Positions 15,564 to 23,797 of a stretch of 64,000 nucleotides of DNA are shown here, in pieces (within the stretch, counting starts at the first letter, position 1; each line of letters begins with the position of its first letter). The position numbers were made by a program, and so were the translations under genes. Under the pieces are notes generated by a model. It ran no database searches, was not told the origin of the DNA, and saw nothing but the letters and a program-made list of their open reading frames with translations. Source of the DNA: JACKII01 sp963974445 (GTDB lineage: Bacteria; Pseudomonadota; Alphaproteobacteria; Bin95); contig CAXBDI010000001.1 of the NCBI GenBank assembly GCA_963974445.1, positions 1-64,000 of the forward strand, given 5' to 3'.

Positions 15564-16778
15564 CTAGCGGAACAGCGCCAGGATGTTCTGCGGCGCCTGG
15601 TTGGCGATGGAGAACGACTGGATGCCCAACTGCTGCTGCACCTGCAGCGACTGCAGCCGAGCCGACGCTTCCTGAAGGTCGGCATCGACCAGCGCGCCGA
15701 TACCGTTGTTCAGGTTGGCGATCAGCGAGGTGACGAAGTCGTTCTGGATTTCCAGACGGCTCTCGCCCTGGCCGAACACGGCGGCTGCATCGACGGCGGT
15801 GTTGATCAGCCCCTCGATATCGGTTAGCGCCGTATTGGCACCAGCCTCGGTCGAAACGTCGATCGAACTGAGCCCACCCAGACCGCCGCCGGCCGTGCCG
15901 CCGGATGTGCCGGTTTCGGCCAGCAAGGTAACGGCGTTGGTGGCATTGTTGTTGGTGAAGGTAATGACGGCCGAATCGGTTGTCACGTCAGCGGCAGGCG
16001 CCAGCGTGAACGCGAAATCGGTGATGCCGAGGCCATCGAGTTGCGTCTGCAACTGTGTGGCGACGGTATTGATCGTGTCGCCATCGCGGGCGACGTAGGC
16101 CACGGAATACGCTGTAGCGTTGTAGGTAAAGCCGACCTGGAACCCGTCGCCTTCATCGACCGCGGAAACGCTGCCGTCGAGGGTGATAGTCTGCGTGCCG
16201 CCAGCCGCCGCGACGCCTGTGCCGCCGACAGCGGTGATGGCGGGATCGGCGCCGGTGCCCAGCGCCTGAACCGATGTCTGCAGGTCCTGTTTGGCGACTG
16301 AAATTTTGTTGGCGGTGACCGAACCATCCGCGGCGCGGTCGAGTGACGCCAGGACATCGACCTCGCCGCCGCCCTTGATCAGGTTCAGACCGTTGAACTG
16401 GGCTGCGTTGACGATGGAGACGATTTGGTTGCGGAGTTGCGCGATGTCGTCCTGAATGACAGAACGATCGACGTTGTCTTCCTGTGACTTGACGATCCGG
16501 CCTTTGATGTCGACCAGCAGATCGGATATGGCCTCGGTCGCGCTGCGGGCCACGGCGACCGTGGAGGAGCCGAGCGCCAGGGTCTCGCTGATGGCGCGGA
16601 AGCCCGAAACGTCGGACTTCATGATCGTGGTGATGGAGAACACCGCGGCGTCGTCCTTGGCCGTCGCGACTTTCTTACCGGTGGAGATCTGATCCTGGAC
16701 CTGGCCCAGGTTTTTGTTGATGCTGCGCAACGTCTGCAGGGCAGTCGTTGCAGCAGTGTTAGTCAATACGCTAGCCAT
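15564..16778 (-). CDS. fliC: Flagellin, filament subunit
   Basis: 404-residue flagellin. The conserved D0/D1 N-terminus (TNTAATTALQTLRSINKNL, then QISTGKKVATAKDDAA) and C-terminus (ESRLEIQNDFVTSLIANLN ending SIANQAPQNILALFR) match the family. The middle (about residues 150-300) is Thr/Gly/Ala-rich and variable, the surface-exposed D2/D3 region. No signal peptide, as expected for type III export. Preceded by a ~130-base leader with tandem hairpins and followed by flaF and flbT. Only one flagellin gene is present in this window. Confidence 0.96.
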   Translation of the reverse strand: MASVLTNTAATTALQTLRSINKNLGQVQDQISTGKKVATAKDDAAVFSITTIMKSDVSGFRAISETLALGSSTVAVARSATEAISDLLVDIKGRIVKSQEDNVDRSVIQDDIAQLRNQIVSIVNAAQFNGLNLIKGGGEVDVLASLDRAADGSVTANKISVAKQDLQTSVQALGTGADPAITAVGGTGVAAAGGTQTITLDGSVSAVDEGDGFQVGFTYNATAYSVAYVARDGDTINTVATQLQTQLDGLGITDFAFTLAPAADVTTDSAVITFTNNNATNAVTLLAETGTSGGTAGGGLGGLSSIDVSTEAGANTALTDIEGLINTAVDAAAVFGQGESRLEIQNDFVTSLIANLNNGIGALVDADLQEASARLQSLQVQQQLGIQSFSIANQAPQNILALFR

Positions 16779-16804
16779 TTTCGTGTTTCCTTTGCGGGTC
16801 AGGA

Positions 16805-16908
16805 GCGTTCGCCCCTTCGGAAGGTTGCGAGGGGGCGTTCGCCCCTTCGGAAGGTTGCAAGGGGCATTCGCCCCTTCCGGGGATTGCCGACGTTGTTCTT
16901 ACGTCGGC
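16805..16908 (-). repeat. Tandem ~30-bp hairpin repeats in the flagellin 5' leader
   Basis: Three near-identical units begin at 16805, 16835 and 16864 (the first two differ at one position over about 29 bases; the third is diverged). Read in the flagellin direction, each unit has CCTTCCGAAGG, then GGGGCGAACGCCCC (GGGGCGAATGCCCC in one copy), so each forms one or two short stems. A further stem, GCCGACG (16886-16892) with CGTCGGC (16902-16908), precedes them. They occupy the probable 5' untranslated region, 26 bp before the flagellin ATG, and could be an FlbT or RNA-decay target. Confidence 0.7.
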
Positions 16909-17033
16909 GGCAAGCAAAGGGTGGGGTGAGGTGTCGCCTCACATCAGGGGCCTTTGCACGTCAGCAGCAAAGACAAACCCTGCTGCCGCGTGCGCCTTCT
17001 GGCGCGGACATCTCAGAGCCGCCAAAGGCCCGG

Positions 17034-17061
17034 CTATCGGGCGGTAAGCGGATCGGATTTG
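17034..17061 (-). promoter_or_regulatory. Weak flagellar sigma-28-like promoter candidate for flagellin
   Basis: Reading leftward, CAAA (17061-17058), 16 bases, then CCCGATAG (17041-17034) compares with TAAA-n15-GCCGATAA. It lies about 255 bp upstream of the flagellin start. Spacing is one base off and both elements have mismatches. No convincing sigma-54 element (GG/GC at -24/-12) was found in the same stretch. The remaining bases between 16909 and 17136 show no gene. Confidence 0.2.
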
Positions 17062-17136
17062 CAGGACAGTACAGGTGGCGGCCTAATAACAGATGAAAAC
17101 GGCTATCGGGAATTGCAGATGTTTTCTGCAAGATAT

Positions 17137-17538
17137 TCAGGCAAGCCGGTTGTAGTGACCTTCGCCGGCATCGATTGCCTTCGGCTTGCCGGTATCGCCG
17201 GATTGCTGGGCCCCCGGATAGGTTTCCGAGACCTCACGAATGGCGCTGGAGATCAGGCGGGCGCCGCGTAGCGCACCACGCAACACCATCTCGTTCCGCG
17301 CGGCGGCGTCAAGCATGCGCTCGAAGCCATCGCGCAGTTGCTGGCGGTCGTCCGCGCTGGCCGCGTGGGCCAGGTGACCGGCGGCCGGCGTGGCGGCCAA
17401 CAGGCGATCGATCACGGCGGATTTGCGGTCGGGATCGACAGTGCCATCGGCCTCGCCGGCGAGGATCGCTTCCGTCTCGCGCGTCAGCCGCGATTCCGTT
17501 TCGGCCAGCAGGCGCAGCAGGTCGTTCAGGCTAGCCAT
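17137..17538 (-). CDS. Flagellar export chaperone-like protein (FlgN family, tentative)
   Basis: 133 residues from MASLNDLLRLLAETESRLTRE. The protein is almost wholly alpha-helical, with heptad-like Leu/Ala/Glu spacing, and ends GDTGKPKAIDAGEGHYNRLA. FlgN binds hook-filament junction proteins before export; the size, helical character and position after flgJ fit, but no diagnostic motif was recognised. The ATG at 17538 overlaps the flgJ stop by 8 bp. It could equally be another small flagellar helper of the FlbY type. Confidence 0.6.
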   Translation of the reverse strand: MASLNDLLRLLAETESRLTRETEAILAGEADGTVDPDRKSAVIDRLLAATPAAGHLAHAASADDRQQLRDGFERMLDAAARNEMVLRGALRGARLISSAIREVSETYPGAQQSGDTGKPKAIDAGEGHYNRLA

Positions 17539-17851
17539 GCGGGTTCTCCCCGGCGGCGGCGCGTACGATTGCTTCGGCGAGGCCGAGGCTGCCGGTTTCG
17601 GCGATTTTTTCGGCATAGGCGCGCGACAGGAACGAGGAGAACGCCGATTCCCCTTCGCCGCCGCCAAACCCGTCCGGCACTTTCCCAAGCCCCGCCTGCT
17701 GCAGCATCTCCGCGACGAACATCGCCTCGAACGCCTGTGCCGCCCGGCGGATGCCGGCGCGGTCATCGGCGCCAACCGCGCTCCCAGTCTTCGCCGCGGC
17801 GCCTGAGGTGGGAAGCGGGTGCGGTTGATGCGGACTCAGTCCAATCGCCAT
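17531..17851 (-). CDS. flgJ: Rod-binding protein FlgJ (N-terminal domain only)
   Basis: 106-residue rod-capping/rod-binding protein. The family block AAQAFEAMFVAEMLQQAG (near residue 36) and the C-terminal AYAEKIAETGSLGLAEAIVRA are clear. The peptidoglycan-hydrolase domain of enterobacterial FlgJ is missing, as usual in Alphaproteobacteria (CheL/FlgJ short form). Divergent from fliK, with about 200 bp of control region between them. Confidence 0.88.
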   Translation of the reverse strand: MAIGLSPHQPHPLPTSGAAAKTGSAVGADDRAGIRRAAQAFEAMFVAEMLQQAGLGKVPDGFGGGEGESAFSSFLSRAYAEKIAETGSLGLAEAIVRAAAGENPHG

Positions 17852-17892
17852 TGCGCAAGCCTTTTGTGTCAGAGGCGGTATAGATTCCGATC

Positions 17893-17924
17893 CTAACCAT
17901 GACTTTCTTTAGGATGGAGTTAAC
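17893..17924. promoter_or_regulatory. CtrA-box-like sites between flgJ and fliK
   Basis: TTAG-GATGGAG-TTAAC at 17909-17924 fits TTAA-n7-TTAAC with one mismatch, and CTAACCAT at 17893-17900 is one base from the TTAACCAT half-site. CtrA controls early flagellar genes in Alphaproteobacteria, and both divergent neighbours are flagellar. Short motifs like these arise by chance, so support is moderate. The remaining bases up to 18060 hold no gene. Confidence 0.35.
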
Positions 17925-18060
17925 GTTTCCTAGAGGCGCCCCGGTTGAGACTTCTGTATCGGCAATGGGCGCTCATGATTTATTCAATAATTGCCGTCTA
18001 AGATGGGCAGTCGCGTAACCTGTACGTTTGCTATGCCGTATAGCAGGAAGACTTTTCCTC

Positions 18061-19803
18061 TTGGCCACAGAAATACCATCGATTGCGCCTGCCAAATCCG
18101 CTGTCCCCGCCGGCGCGCCCGCGCCGGCGAAGGGCGTCAGCGCCAATCCGGCCTCGAGGTTCGGTCAATTGCTGGCCGATGGCGAGGCGGAGGATGGCCG
18201 CCGGCCCGTGCCGCCTTCGGCTAAACCCGATGCGCCCCTTACCGATACCCTGAAGAACGAGCCGCCGGGCACCGCACCGGTGCAGCCGCCAGCCAATGAC
18301 ATCGCCGTCGAGAACCCGGACCTTGAAGACTCCGACAGTGAGGTCGGCTTGCCAGCGGTTGGTGGCGACAGCCGCACGCCGCCAAATGTGCAGGTGCCGC
18401 TGGCCGGGGCCGATGTTCCTGTCCTCGGGGTTCCTGTCCTCGGGGCGGGCTCTGCGCAGGGTGCTGAGCCTGTAGGGCGGCGGGTTGAGGCGCCAGCCGC
18501 CCCACCACTGCCCGATCAGCCACCGCAACCGGAGCCTCTGGCACGCCAGAACGGGCAACCGGAAACAATGCCCATCGACCCGGCGCTCGCCAGCGATGGC
18601 ACTGAGCCTTCAAATTCCATATCTCCAGTATCTGACCACTCTGAGCGGGCCAGCTCCGTATCGGCGCAAAACGCTGCCGCCGTCAACGCAAGCACGCCTC
18701 CTGCGTCCGCAGATACCGCGACCGAGCCGCCTCGCCAACCACAAACATCCGAGCCTTCGGTCGGGCTGAGGACGGTGTCGCCTTTGCCCGGCAATGCTGA
18801 AGTCGTCCAGGAGACTGCCGCGAAGCCGCTGGGCGTACCGGTGCGAACTGAGCCGCCGCCACGTCAGCCTGGTCAAGGTAATGGGCAATCGATCAATGCG
18901 GCATTGCCGCCGCTGGCCCTACCGCTTGAGCCGGACGCCGCCCGGCCCGTGTCGGCGTCGGTCCGCCCAGATCCGGCCTCGGCGACCCTTGCGCCGCAAG
19001 CGCCTGCGCCCATCTTTACGCGCCCGGTCGAGCGGTCGCATGTGGGCCAGGCGGTTCTCGCCGGCCTTGCCGTCAACGTCGTTGAGCCAAACCGCACGGC
19101 AAAGCCGGACCGGACCGCCGGCAGGCTACCGGAGCTCAACTCAATCCGATTTGAAGTGCCGACACCCACGCCGCAATCGACGCCATCGCCGGCCGTGCAG
19201 GCCCCAGTATCGGCCTTCACGGGCGATCCGTCAGTGTTGACCTTAACGCCAGGTCCGGTTCCGCGCGTCACCGATGGTGGTCTGCCCGCCGACGTCCTGG
19301 AAGGCGGGCGGCCTCTTCCCGAGGCTAGAGACAGCAGCCGCTCTGCGACGGTGGCCGGTCCGCAAAGCGTTCGCGATGTCCCGCTGTCGATTGCCAGGGC
19401 CGCTCTCGATGGCGCTACTGACCTGACGCTCAGGCTAAGGCCGCCGGAACTGGGATATCTGACGATCCGCATTCACTTCGCCAATGGGCAGATCCAAGTG
19501 GATGTCAACGCCGATCGCCCAGAAACTCTGTATTTGCTGCAACGGGAGGCCGATGGCTTTGAGCGGGCATTGCGTCATGCCGGCCTCGACCTGCGCGATG
19601 GCGGCCTGCAATTCGGCTCGAATGGTGACACTGCCCGGCATCGTACCGGTGCGTCGGGCGCCTGGACCGGCACAGCCCGCGATGGCGGCGGCGAGGCGGC
19701 GGAAGGCGACAAATACACGCCGGGCGATGCCAAAACGGCGGTGGCGCAACCGCAGTATCGGCCGGGCGGCGGGCCGCTCGGTGCGCTCGATATCCGGCTA
19801 TAA
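18061..19803 (+). CDS. fliK: Flagellar hook-length control protein FliK
   Basis: About 580 residues. The first ~420 are Pro/Ala-rich low-complexity sequence, as is usual for the ruler part of FliK. The C-terminal Flg_hook domain reads DLTLRLRPPELGYLTIRIHF, then LYLLQREADGFERALRHAG and LDLRDGGLQF, the switch domain that talks to FlhB. No ATG lies near the N-terminus; TTG at 18061, 10 bases after AGGAAG, is the best start, with TTG at 18028 as alternative. Followed by flgD after 27 bp. Confidence 0.88.
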   Translation: MATEIPSIAPAKSAVPAGAPAPAKGVSANPASRFGQLLADGEAEDGRRPVPPSAKPDAPLTDTLKNEPPGTAPVQPPANDIAVENPDLEDSDSEVGLPAVGGDSRTPPNVQVPLAGADVPVLGVPVLGAGSAQGAEPVGRRVEAPAAPPLPDQPPQPEPLARQNGQPETMPIDPALASDGTEPSNSISPVSDHSERASSVSAQNAAAVNASTPPASADTATEPPRQPQTSEPSVGLRTVSPLPGNAEVVQETAAKPLGVPVRTEPPPRQPGQGNGQSINAALPPLALPLEPDAARPVSASVRPDPASATLAPQAPAPIFTRPVERSHVGQAVLAGLAVNVVEPNRTAKPDRTAGRLPELNSIRFEVPTPTPQSTPSPAVQAPVSAFTGDPSVLTLTPGPVPRVTDGGLPADVLEGGRPLPEARDSSRSATVAGPQSVRDVPLSIARAALDGATDLTLRLRPPELGYLTIRIHFANGQIQVDVNADRPETLYLLQREADGFERALRHAGLDLRDGGLQFGSNGDTARHRTGASGAWTGTARDGGGEAAEGDKYTPGDAKTAVAQPQYRPGGGPLGALDIRL

Positions 19804-19830
19804 CCTTCGATCCAGACGGAGCACTACCTC

Positions 19831-20511
19831 ATGGAAACCACAGCCGCATCCTCGGCCAACGCTACACTTCGCACCCAGGCCGACACCCTGGTCAAACAGA
19901 ACGCCGGCGAGGATTTCGACAAATTCCTGCGGCTGATGACCGAGCAATTGCGGAATCAAGACCCTCTCAATCCCGCCGATCCGACGGAATTCGTCGCCCA
20001 GTTGGCGACTTTCTCGTCGGTGGAGCAGTCAATCAAGTCGAACGAGAAACTCGATCAGTTGATCGCCGCCACCGTCGGCCTCGCCAACTACAGCGCCACG
20101 AACCTGATCGGCAAGGCAGTGGAATCGCAAACCGGCCAGGTGCGCGCGACCGGGCAACCGCTGGAGTTCGCCTATGAGCCGGTCGCGGACGCAACTCGGG
20201 CCGTCGCGCAGGTCCGCGACGCGAATGGCGGTTTGATCAGGGATATCCCGTTGACCCTGGGCAGCGAGCGCCAAACTGCAATCTGGGACGGGAAATCAAA
20301 GGACGGCTCGGCGGTTACCTCCGGCGTCCACGCGATCGAAATCCTTCACTACAAGGATGAAGACCTGATTGCCCAGGCGCCGGCGACCACACAGAGCACC
20401 GTCACTGAAATTGTGCTCGACCCGGCTGGCGCGTTGCTGACGCTCGCCAACGGCAGTGTCGTCCGCGCCGATGAGGTTCGGGCTGTCAGGGCCGGTGAGG
20501 CCGGTGGATGA
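19831..20511 (+). CDS. flgD: Hook-capping protein FlgD
   Basis: 226-residue hook assembly scaffold. N-terminal signature FDKFLRLMTEQLRNQDPLNP followed by FVAQLATFSSVEQ (residues 29-70) is diagnostic. The middle has the FlgD Ig-like part (QTAIWDGKSKDGSAVTSGVH). Co-transcribed with fliK. In most clusters flgE follows directly; here it does not, and flgD instead converges on a fliL-like gene 17 bp away. Confidence 0.95.
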   Translation: METTAASSANATLRTQADTLVKQNAGEDFDKFLRLMTEQLRNQDPLNPADPTEFVAQLATFSSVEQSIKSNEKLDQLIAATVGLANYSATNLIGKAVESQTGQVRATGQPLEFAYEPVADATRAVAQVRDANGGLIRDIPLTLGSERQTAIWDGKSKDGSAVTSGVHAIEILHYKDEDLIAQAPATTQSTVTEIVLDPAGALLTLANGSVVRADEVRAVRAGEAGG

Positions 20512-20528
20512 TGGCCGCCACCTGAGGC

Positions 20529-20993
20529 TTAGCGGTCCTGCTTTAGGAAATCGCTGATCAGCACGGCGTTGACCGAATCGCCGATGATCTCCCTGGCGGC
20601 GTTAAGCAGGCGTCCGCGCAATTCCGTTTGCGTATCCGGCGCGAATATGTCCTGCGAAAACGCCCCTTCGGCAGCCATATTGAACAGGATTTTCAGGAAG
20701 GCGTCGCGGACGCGAGGCTCGCGCCTGAACGCCTGTTCGGTCGTTCCGTCGGCAAGCTCCAACTGCAAATTGGCAACGATCAGGCCGCTAACTTGTCCAT
20801 TCGACTGCACCGGAATGACGAATTGCGAATTGAATTTGAAGTATTCGAACGTCGTCGGCGTCGATGGGCGCGCGGATTTCATCAGGGCATCGGCCTCGCC
20901 CTGATGGTCGCCGCCCTTGCCTAGCAGGACGCCCGCGACGGCGCCGCCACCAAGTGCCAGAATTCCGGCAATCGCGATCACTAAGGGTTTCAT
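20529..20993 (-). CDS. FliL-like flagellar basal-body-associated protein (second paralogue)
   Basis: 154 residues starting MKPLVIAIAGILALGGGAVAG, one N-terminal membrane anchor. ATG at 20993 has GGAAGG 7 bases upstream; ATG at 20999 is an alternative. The periplasmic part shares the FliL layout: VANLQLELADG, then REPRVRDAFLKIL and a C-terminal RGRLLNAAREIIGDSVNAVLISDFLKQ. A second, more typical FliL is encoded at 28920-29417. It is the last gene of the flgF-flgG-flgA-flgH run, 24 bp after flgH. Confidence 0.78.
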   Translation of the reverse strand: MKPLVIAIAGILALGGGAVAGVLLGKGGDHQGEADALMKSARPSTPTTFEYFKFNSQFVIPVQSNGQVSGLIVANLQLELADGTTEQAFRREPRVRDAFLKILFNMAAEGAFSQDIFAPDTQTELRGRLLNAAREIIGDSVNAVLISDFLKQDR

Positions 20994-21017
20994 AGGCATG
21001 CCTTCCAACTCATCTGC

Positions 21018-21755
21018 CTAAAACGGCAATACGCGGTCCAGCACTTGCTGGCCGTAGCGCGGCTGTTGCAGGTCGGTGATCTGGCCACGGCCGCCATAGA
21101 CCACCCGCGCCTCCGCAATTTTCTCATAGCTGATCGTGTTTTGCCGCGAGATATCCTCCGGGCGGACGACGCCGGATACCTGCAGGTCGCGCAGTTCGAA
21201 GTTCACCCGCACCTCCTGGCTGGCATAGATCACCAGATTGCCGTTCGGCAGCACGTCGGTCACCGTGGCGGCGACCTTTAATTCGATGGTCTCCTCGCGG
21301 CTCACCGAGCCGGTACCGCCGCTTGCGGAGTTGCTGTTGGCCGCGACCAGGGTCGAGACGTCGGCGGCGTTCGGCAAAATGCGCTGAATTTGCTGCTCGA
21401 ACCCAAGTAGATTTGGCACGCCCAGGCTTTCGTTAGCAGTGCGGCTGCGGTTGGTGCTATTGTCGATTTGCGCCTTGTCATTGATTTCGACCGTCACCGT
21501 GAGGATATCGCCGACGGTCCGGGCGCGGCGGTCGCCGAACAGCGAGCGCGGCCCCGATTGCCAGAGCGACGCCGTGGTCGCCGGCCGGTCGATAGGCTTT
21601 GGCGGGACGTTCATTGCCGCCGCCGCCGGCGCAGCGATGCGCGTGCGCGACTCGCCGGCAGGCGACATCGTCGGCTCTTTACCCAGATGGTCCAGGTTGC
21701 TGCAGGCGCCCAGGCCGAGCGCAACCAAGACGGAGAGCGCGTTACGAACCGACAT
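21018..21755 (-). CDS. flgH: Flagellar L-ring lipoprotein FlgH
   Basis: 245 residues. Lipoprotein signal with LGAC lipobox near residue 18; the mature N-terminal Cys anchors the L-ring in the outer membrane. Conserved blocks SLFGDRRARTVGDILTVTV (near residue 78) and VSGVVRPEDISRQNTISYEKIAEAR (near residue 205) are present. The ATG at 21755 overlaps flgA by 14 bp; the frame is open 10 codons further but the lipoprotein signal sets the start. Confidence 0.95.
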   Translation of the reverse strand: MSVRNALSVLVALGLGACSNLDHLGKEPTMSPAGESRTRIAAPAAAAMNVPPKPIDRPATTASLWQSGPRSLFGDRRARTVGDILTVTVEINDKAQIDNSTNRSRTANESLGVPNLLGFEQQIQRILPNAADVSTLVAANSNSASGGTGSVSREETIELKVAATVTDVLPNGNLVIYASQEVRVNFELRDLQVSGVVRPEDISRQNTISYEKIAEARVVYGGRGQITDLQQPRYGQQVLDRVLPF

Positions 21756-22200
21756 CGACGGTCTCCGGGCCGGCGATGCGGCCATAGATCGTGCGGCGGG
21801 AATCCAGGTTCATCACCCGGATGATCTGGCCCATGCCGCCTTGCTCCAACGCCCGGCCGACCGTGGTGAGTACAATAGCGCCCTGGCGGAACCGCAGGAT
21901 GACGCGGGCATTACGTTCGACCAGGGTGATGGGGCCGATCTCCAACTGGCGGATGGGGCGGTCCGGATACAGGCTGCGCTGCGCCTCCTTGCCGACCACC
22001 GCTGCGAGCGATTGCAGGACGTCGGCGGCGGGCCGTAGTGGCACCGGCTTCAGGGCGACATCGCCGGCGGCGATCACCGTGCCGACCGGAATGGTGCGGG
22101 TCGGCGTCACGACCTGCGGTCCGGCTGGCTTAGCCGGTTCCGCCGCCACAGCCGCCCCGCCTGCCAACCCGATGCAGGCAATGGCGATGGCGGGCAGCAT
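21742..22200 (-). CDS. flgA: Flagella basal body P-ring formation protein FlgA (SAF domain)
   Basis: 152-residue periplasmic chaperone with a signal peptide ending in GGAAVAA. Only the C-terminal SAF-type chaperone domain is present (TIPVGTVIAAGDVALKPV, then RPIRQLEIGPITLVERN). ATG at 22200 has GAGGA 8 bases upstream; a GTG at 22218 is possible. Needed to assemble FlgI, whose gene is not in this window. Lies between flgG and flgH, the standard order. Confidence 0.9.
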   Translation of the reverse strand: MLPAIAIACIGLAGGAAVAAEPAKPAGPQVVTPTRTIPVGTVIAAGDVALKPVPLRPAADVLQSLAAVVGKEAQRSLYPDRPIRQLEIGPITLVERNARVILRFRQGAIVLTTVGRALEQGGMGQIIRVMNLDSRRTIYGRIAGPETVDVGS

Positions 22201-22220
22201 GCGGAATCCTCGGCGCACGG

Positions 22221-23006
22221 CTATCGGACCTGGTTGGCCGCGGCCAGCATCTGGTCGGATGCAGTAATCACCTTGGAGTTCATTTCATAGGCCCGCTGGG
22301 CTTCGATGAGCTGGGTGATTTCTGCCACGATATCCACCGACGATTGCTCCAGATAGCCTTGGCGCATGGAGCCGCGGCCCTCGGTGCCGGCATCGCCGAC
22401 CTGTGCGTTGCCGCTGGCCAGCGTGGCGGTGAACAGGTTGCTGCCCCGCGCCTCCAGCCCCTTTTCGTTGATGAAGGTCGCCAGCGTGATCTTGCCCAGT
22501 TCCTGCGGCACCTGATTGTTGTCGAAATTCGCAAAGACCTGACCGTCCGCATTGATACTGATGCTGCGGGCGTCGACCGGCACGGTGATCTGCGGCACCA
22601 GGGGATAGCCCTCGGACGTGACGATCAGACCGTCTGCCGATAATTTCAGGCTGCCGTCGCGGGTGTAGGCGCTGTCGCCGGAGGGCAGTTCCACCTCGAA
22701 CCAGCCGCGGCCCTCCAGCGCGATGTCGAACTCGCCGTTGGTCTGGCGCAGCGTGCCTTGGGCCGATTGCATCGAGACCGCCGACGTCCGCGTGCCGAGG
22801 CCCAGTTGAATGCCGGCGGGCACAACGGTTCCGGTGTCCGACGAGACGTCGCCGGCCCGCTGCGCCTGCTGGTACAGCAGGTCGGCGAACTCGGCCCGGC
22901 GCATGCTGTAGCCGGTGGTGCCGACGTTGGCGATATTGTTGGCGATAACCTCGACCCGGGTTTGCTGGGCCAGCATGCCGGTAGCGGCGATTTCAAGTGC
23001 GCGCAT
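22221..23006 (-). CDS. flgG: Flagellar distal rod protein FlgG
   Basis: 261 residues, the normal length. N-terminal MRALEIAATGMLAQQTRVEVIANNIANV is the rod/hook signature, and the C-terminus SSVDIVAEITQLIEAQRAYEMNSKVI is typical. No signal peptide; exported by the flagellar type III system. 43 bp after flgF. Confidence 0.97.
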   Translation of the reverse strand: MRALEIAATGMLAQQTRVEVIANNIANVGTTGYSMRRAEFADLLYQQAQRAGDVSSDTGTVVPAGIQLGLGTRTSAVSMQSAQGTLRQTNGEFDIALEGRGWFEVELPSGDSAYTRDGSLKLSADGLIVTSEGYPLVPQITVPVDARSISINADGQVFANFDNNQVPQELGKITLATFINEKGLEARGSNLFTATLASGNAQVGDAGTEGRGSMRQGYLEQSSVDIVAEITQLIEAQRAYEMNSKVITASDQMLAAANQVR

Positions 23007-23049
23007 GGCGTTCGAGCCTCCTTCTTGCGATGGATGATGGTGGGATGGT

Positions 23050-23790
23050 CTAAGCGGTGTTGCCGACGATGTCGGTGACGCTGGTGATACGGTCGTGTTC
23101 CGCCTGCAAAACGTTCTGCCCCAGTTCGTAGGCCCGCTGGATCTCGATCATCCGAACCAGTTCAACCACCGGATTGACGTTGGACGTTTCGAGAAAGCCT
23201 TGCGCGAACCGCGGCCGTTGAATAGCGATCAGCGGCGGTTGAACGGCGGGCAGCGGCTCGTCGGTGCGGAACAGGCCATTGCCGATACGCTCCAGCCGCG
23301 CCGCCTGCGTGTCGAACAACCCCAACTGGCCAATGGTACGGCCGTCGGCGGAGAGCGTTCCATCGGCGGCGATGGCGATCCGGGTGGCGTTCTGCGGTAT
23401 TTGCACGGGCGCGCCGCCCGCATCCAGCACCCGTTCGCCGGTCAGCAGCGCAAGCTCGCCGGCGGGGTTGACTGCGAAGCGGCCGTCGCGGGTGTAGACT
23501 GTCTCGCCATCGCGATCGACCGCGATCAGGCCCCGCCCCAGAATAGCGACGTTCAAGGGATCGCCTGTTTCCGCGATGCTGCCCTCGCTCATGTCGGTAA
23601 AGGTCGCCGGGTCCGAACTCATCGAGAGCTTTTGGCCGGATTCCGGCAGTCGCTCGATCACCTCCGCGAACAGCGTGCCTTCGCGCTTGAAGCCCGTGGT
23701 GCTGGAGTTGGCGATATTATTGGCGACCACGTCCATCTGGCGTTGCAAAGCGGTCTGGCGGGCGATGGTGACATAGACGGAATTTTCCAT
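23050..23790 (-). CDS. flgF: Flagellar proximal rod protein FlgF
   Basis: 246 residues. Rod signature at residues 4-33 (VTIARQTALQRQMDVVANNIANSSTTGFK) and C-terminal NPVVELVRMIEIQRAYELGQ. Lies between the large TPR-like gene (7 bp upstream) and flgG. Confidence 0.95.
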   Translation of the reverse strand: MENSVYVTIARQTALQRQMDVVANNIANSSTTGFKREGTLFAEVIERLPESGQKLSMSSDPATFTDMSEGSIAETGDPLNVAILGRGLIAVDRDGETVYTRDGRFAVNPAGELALLTGERVLDAGGAPVQIPQNATRIAIAADGTLSADGRTIGQLGLFDTQAARLERIGNGLFRTDEPLPAVQPPLIAIQRPRFAQGFLETSNVNPVVELVRMIEIQRAYELGQNVLQAEHDRITSVTDIVGNTA

Positions 23791-23797
23791 TACGGCC

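Noticed and set aside
16805..16880. CRISPR array suspected from the 30-bp periodicity
   Set aside because: Units are directly adjacent with no spacers and only three copies; they are hairpin repeats in a leader, and no cas genes are present.
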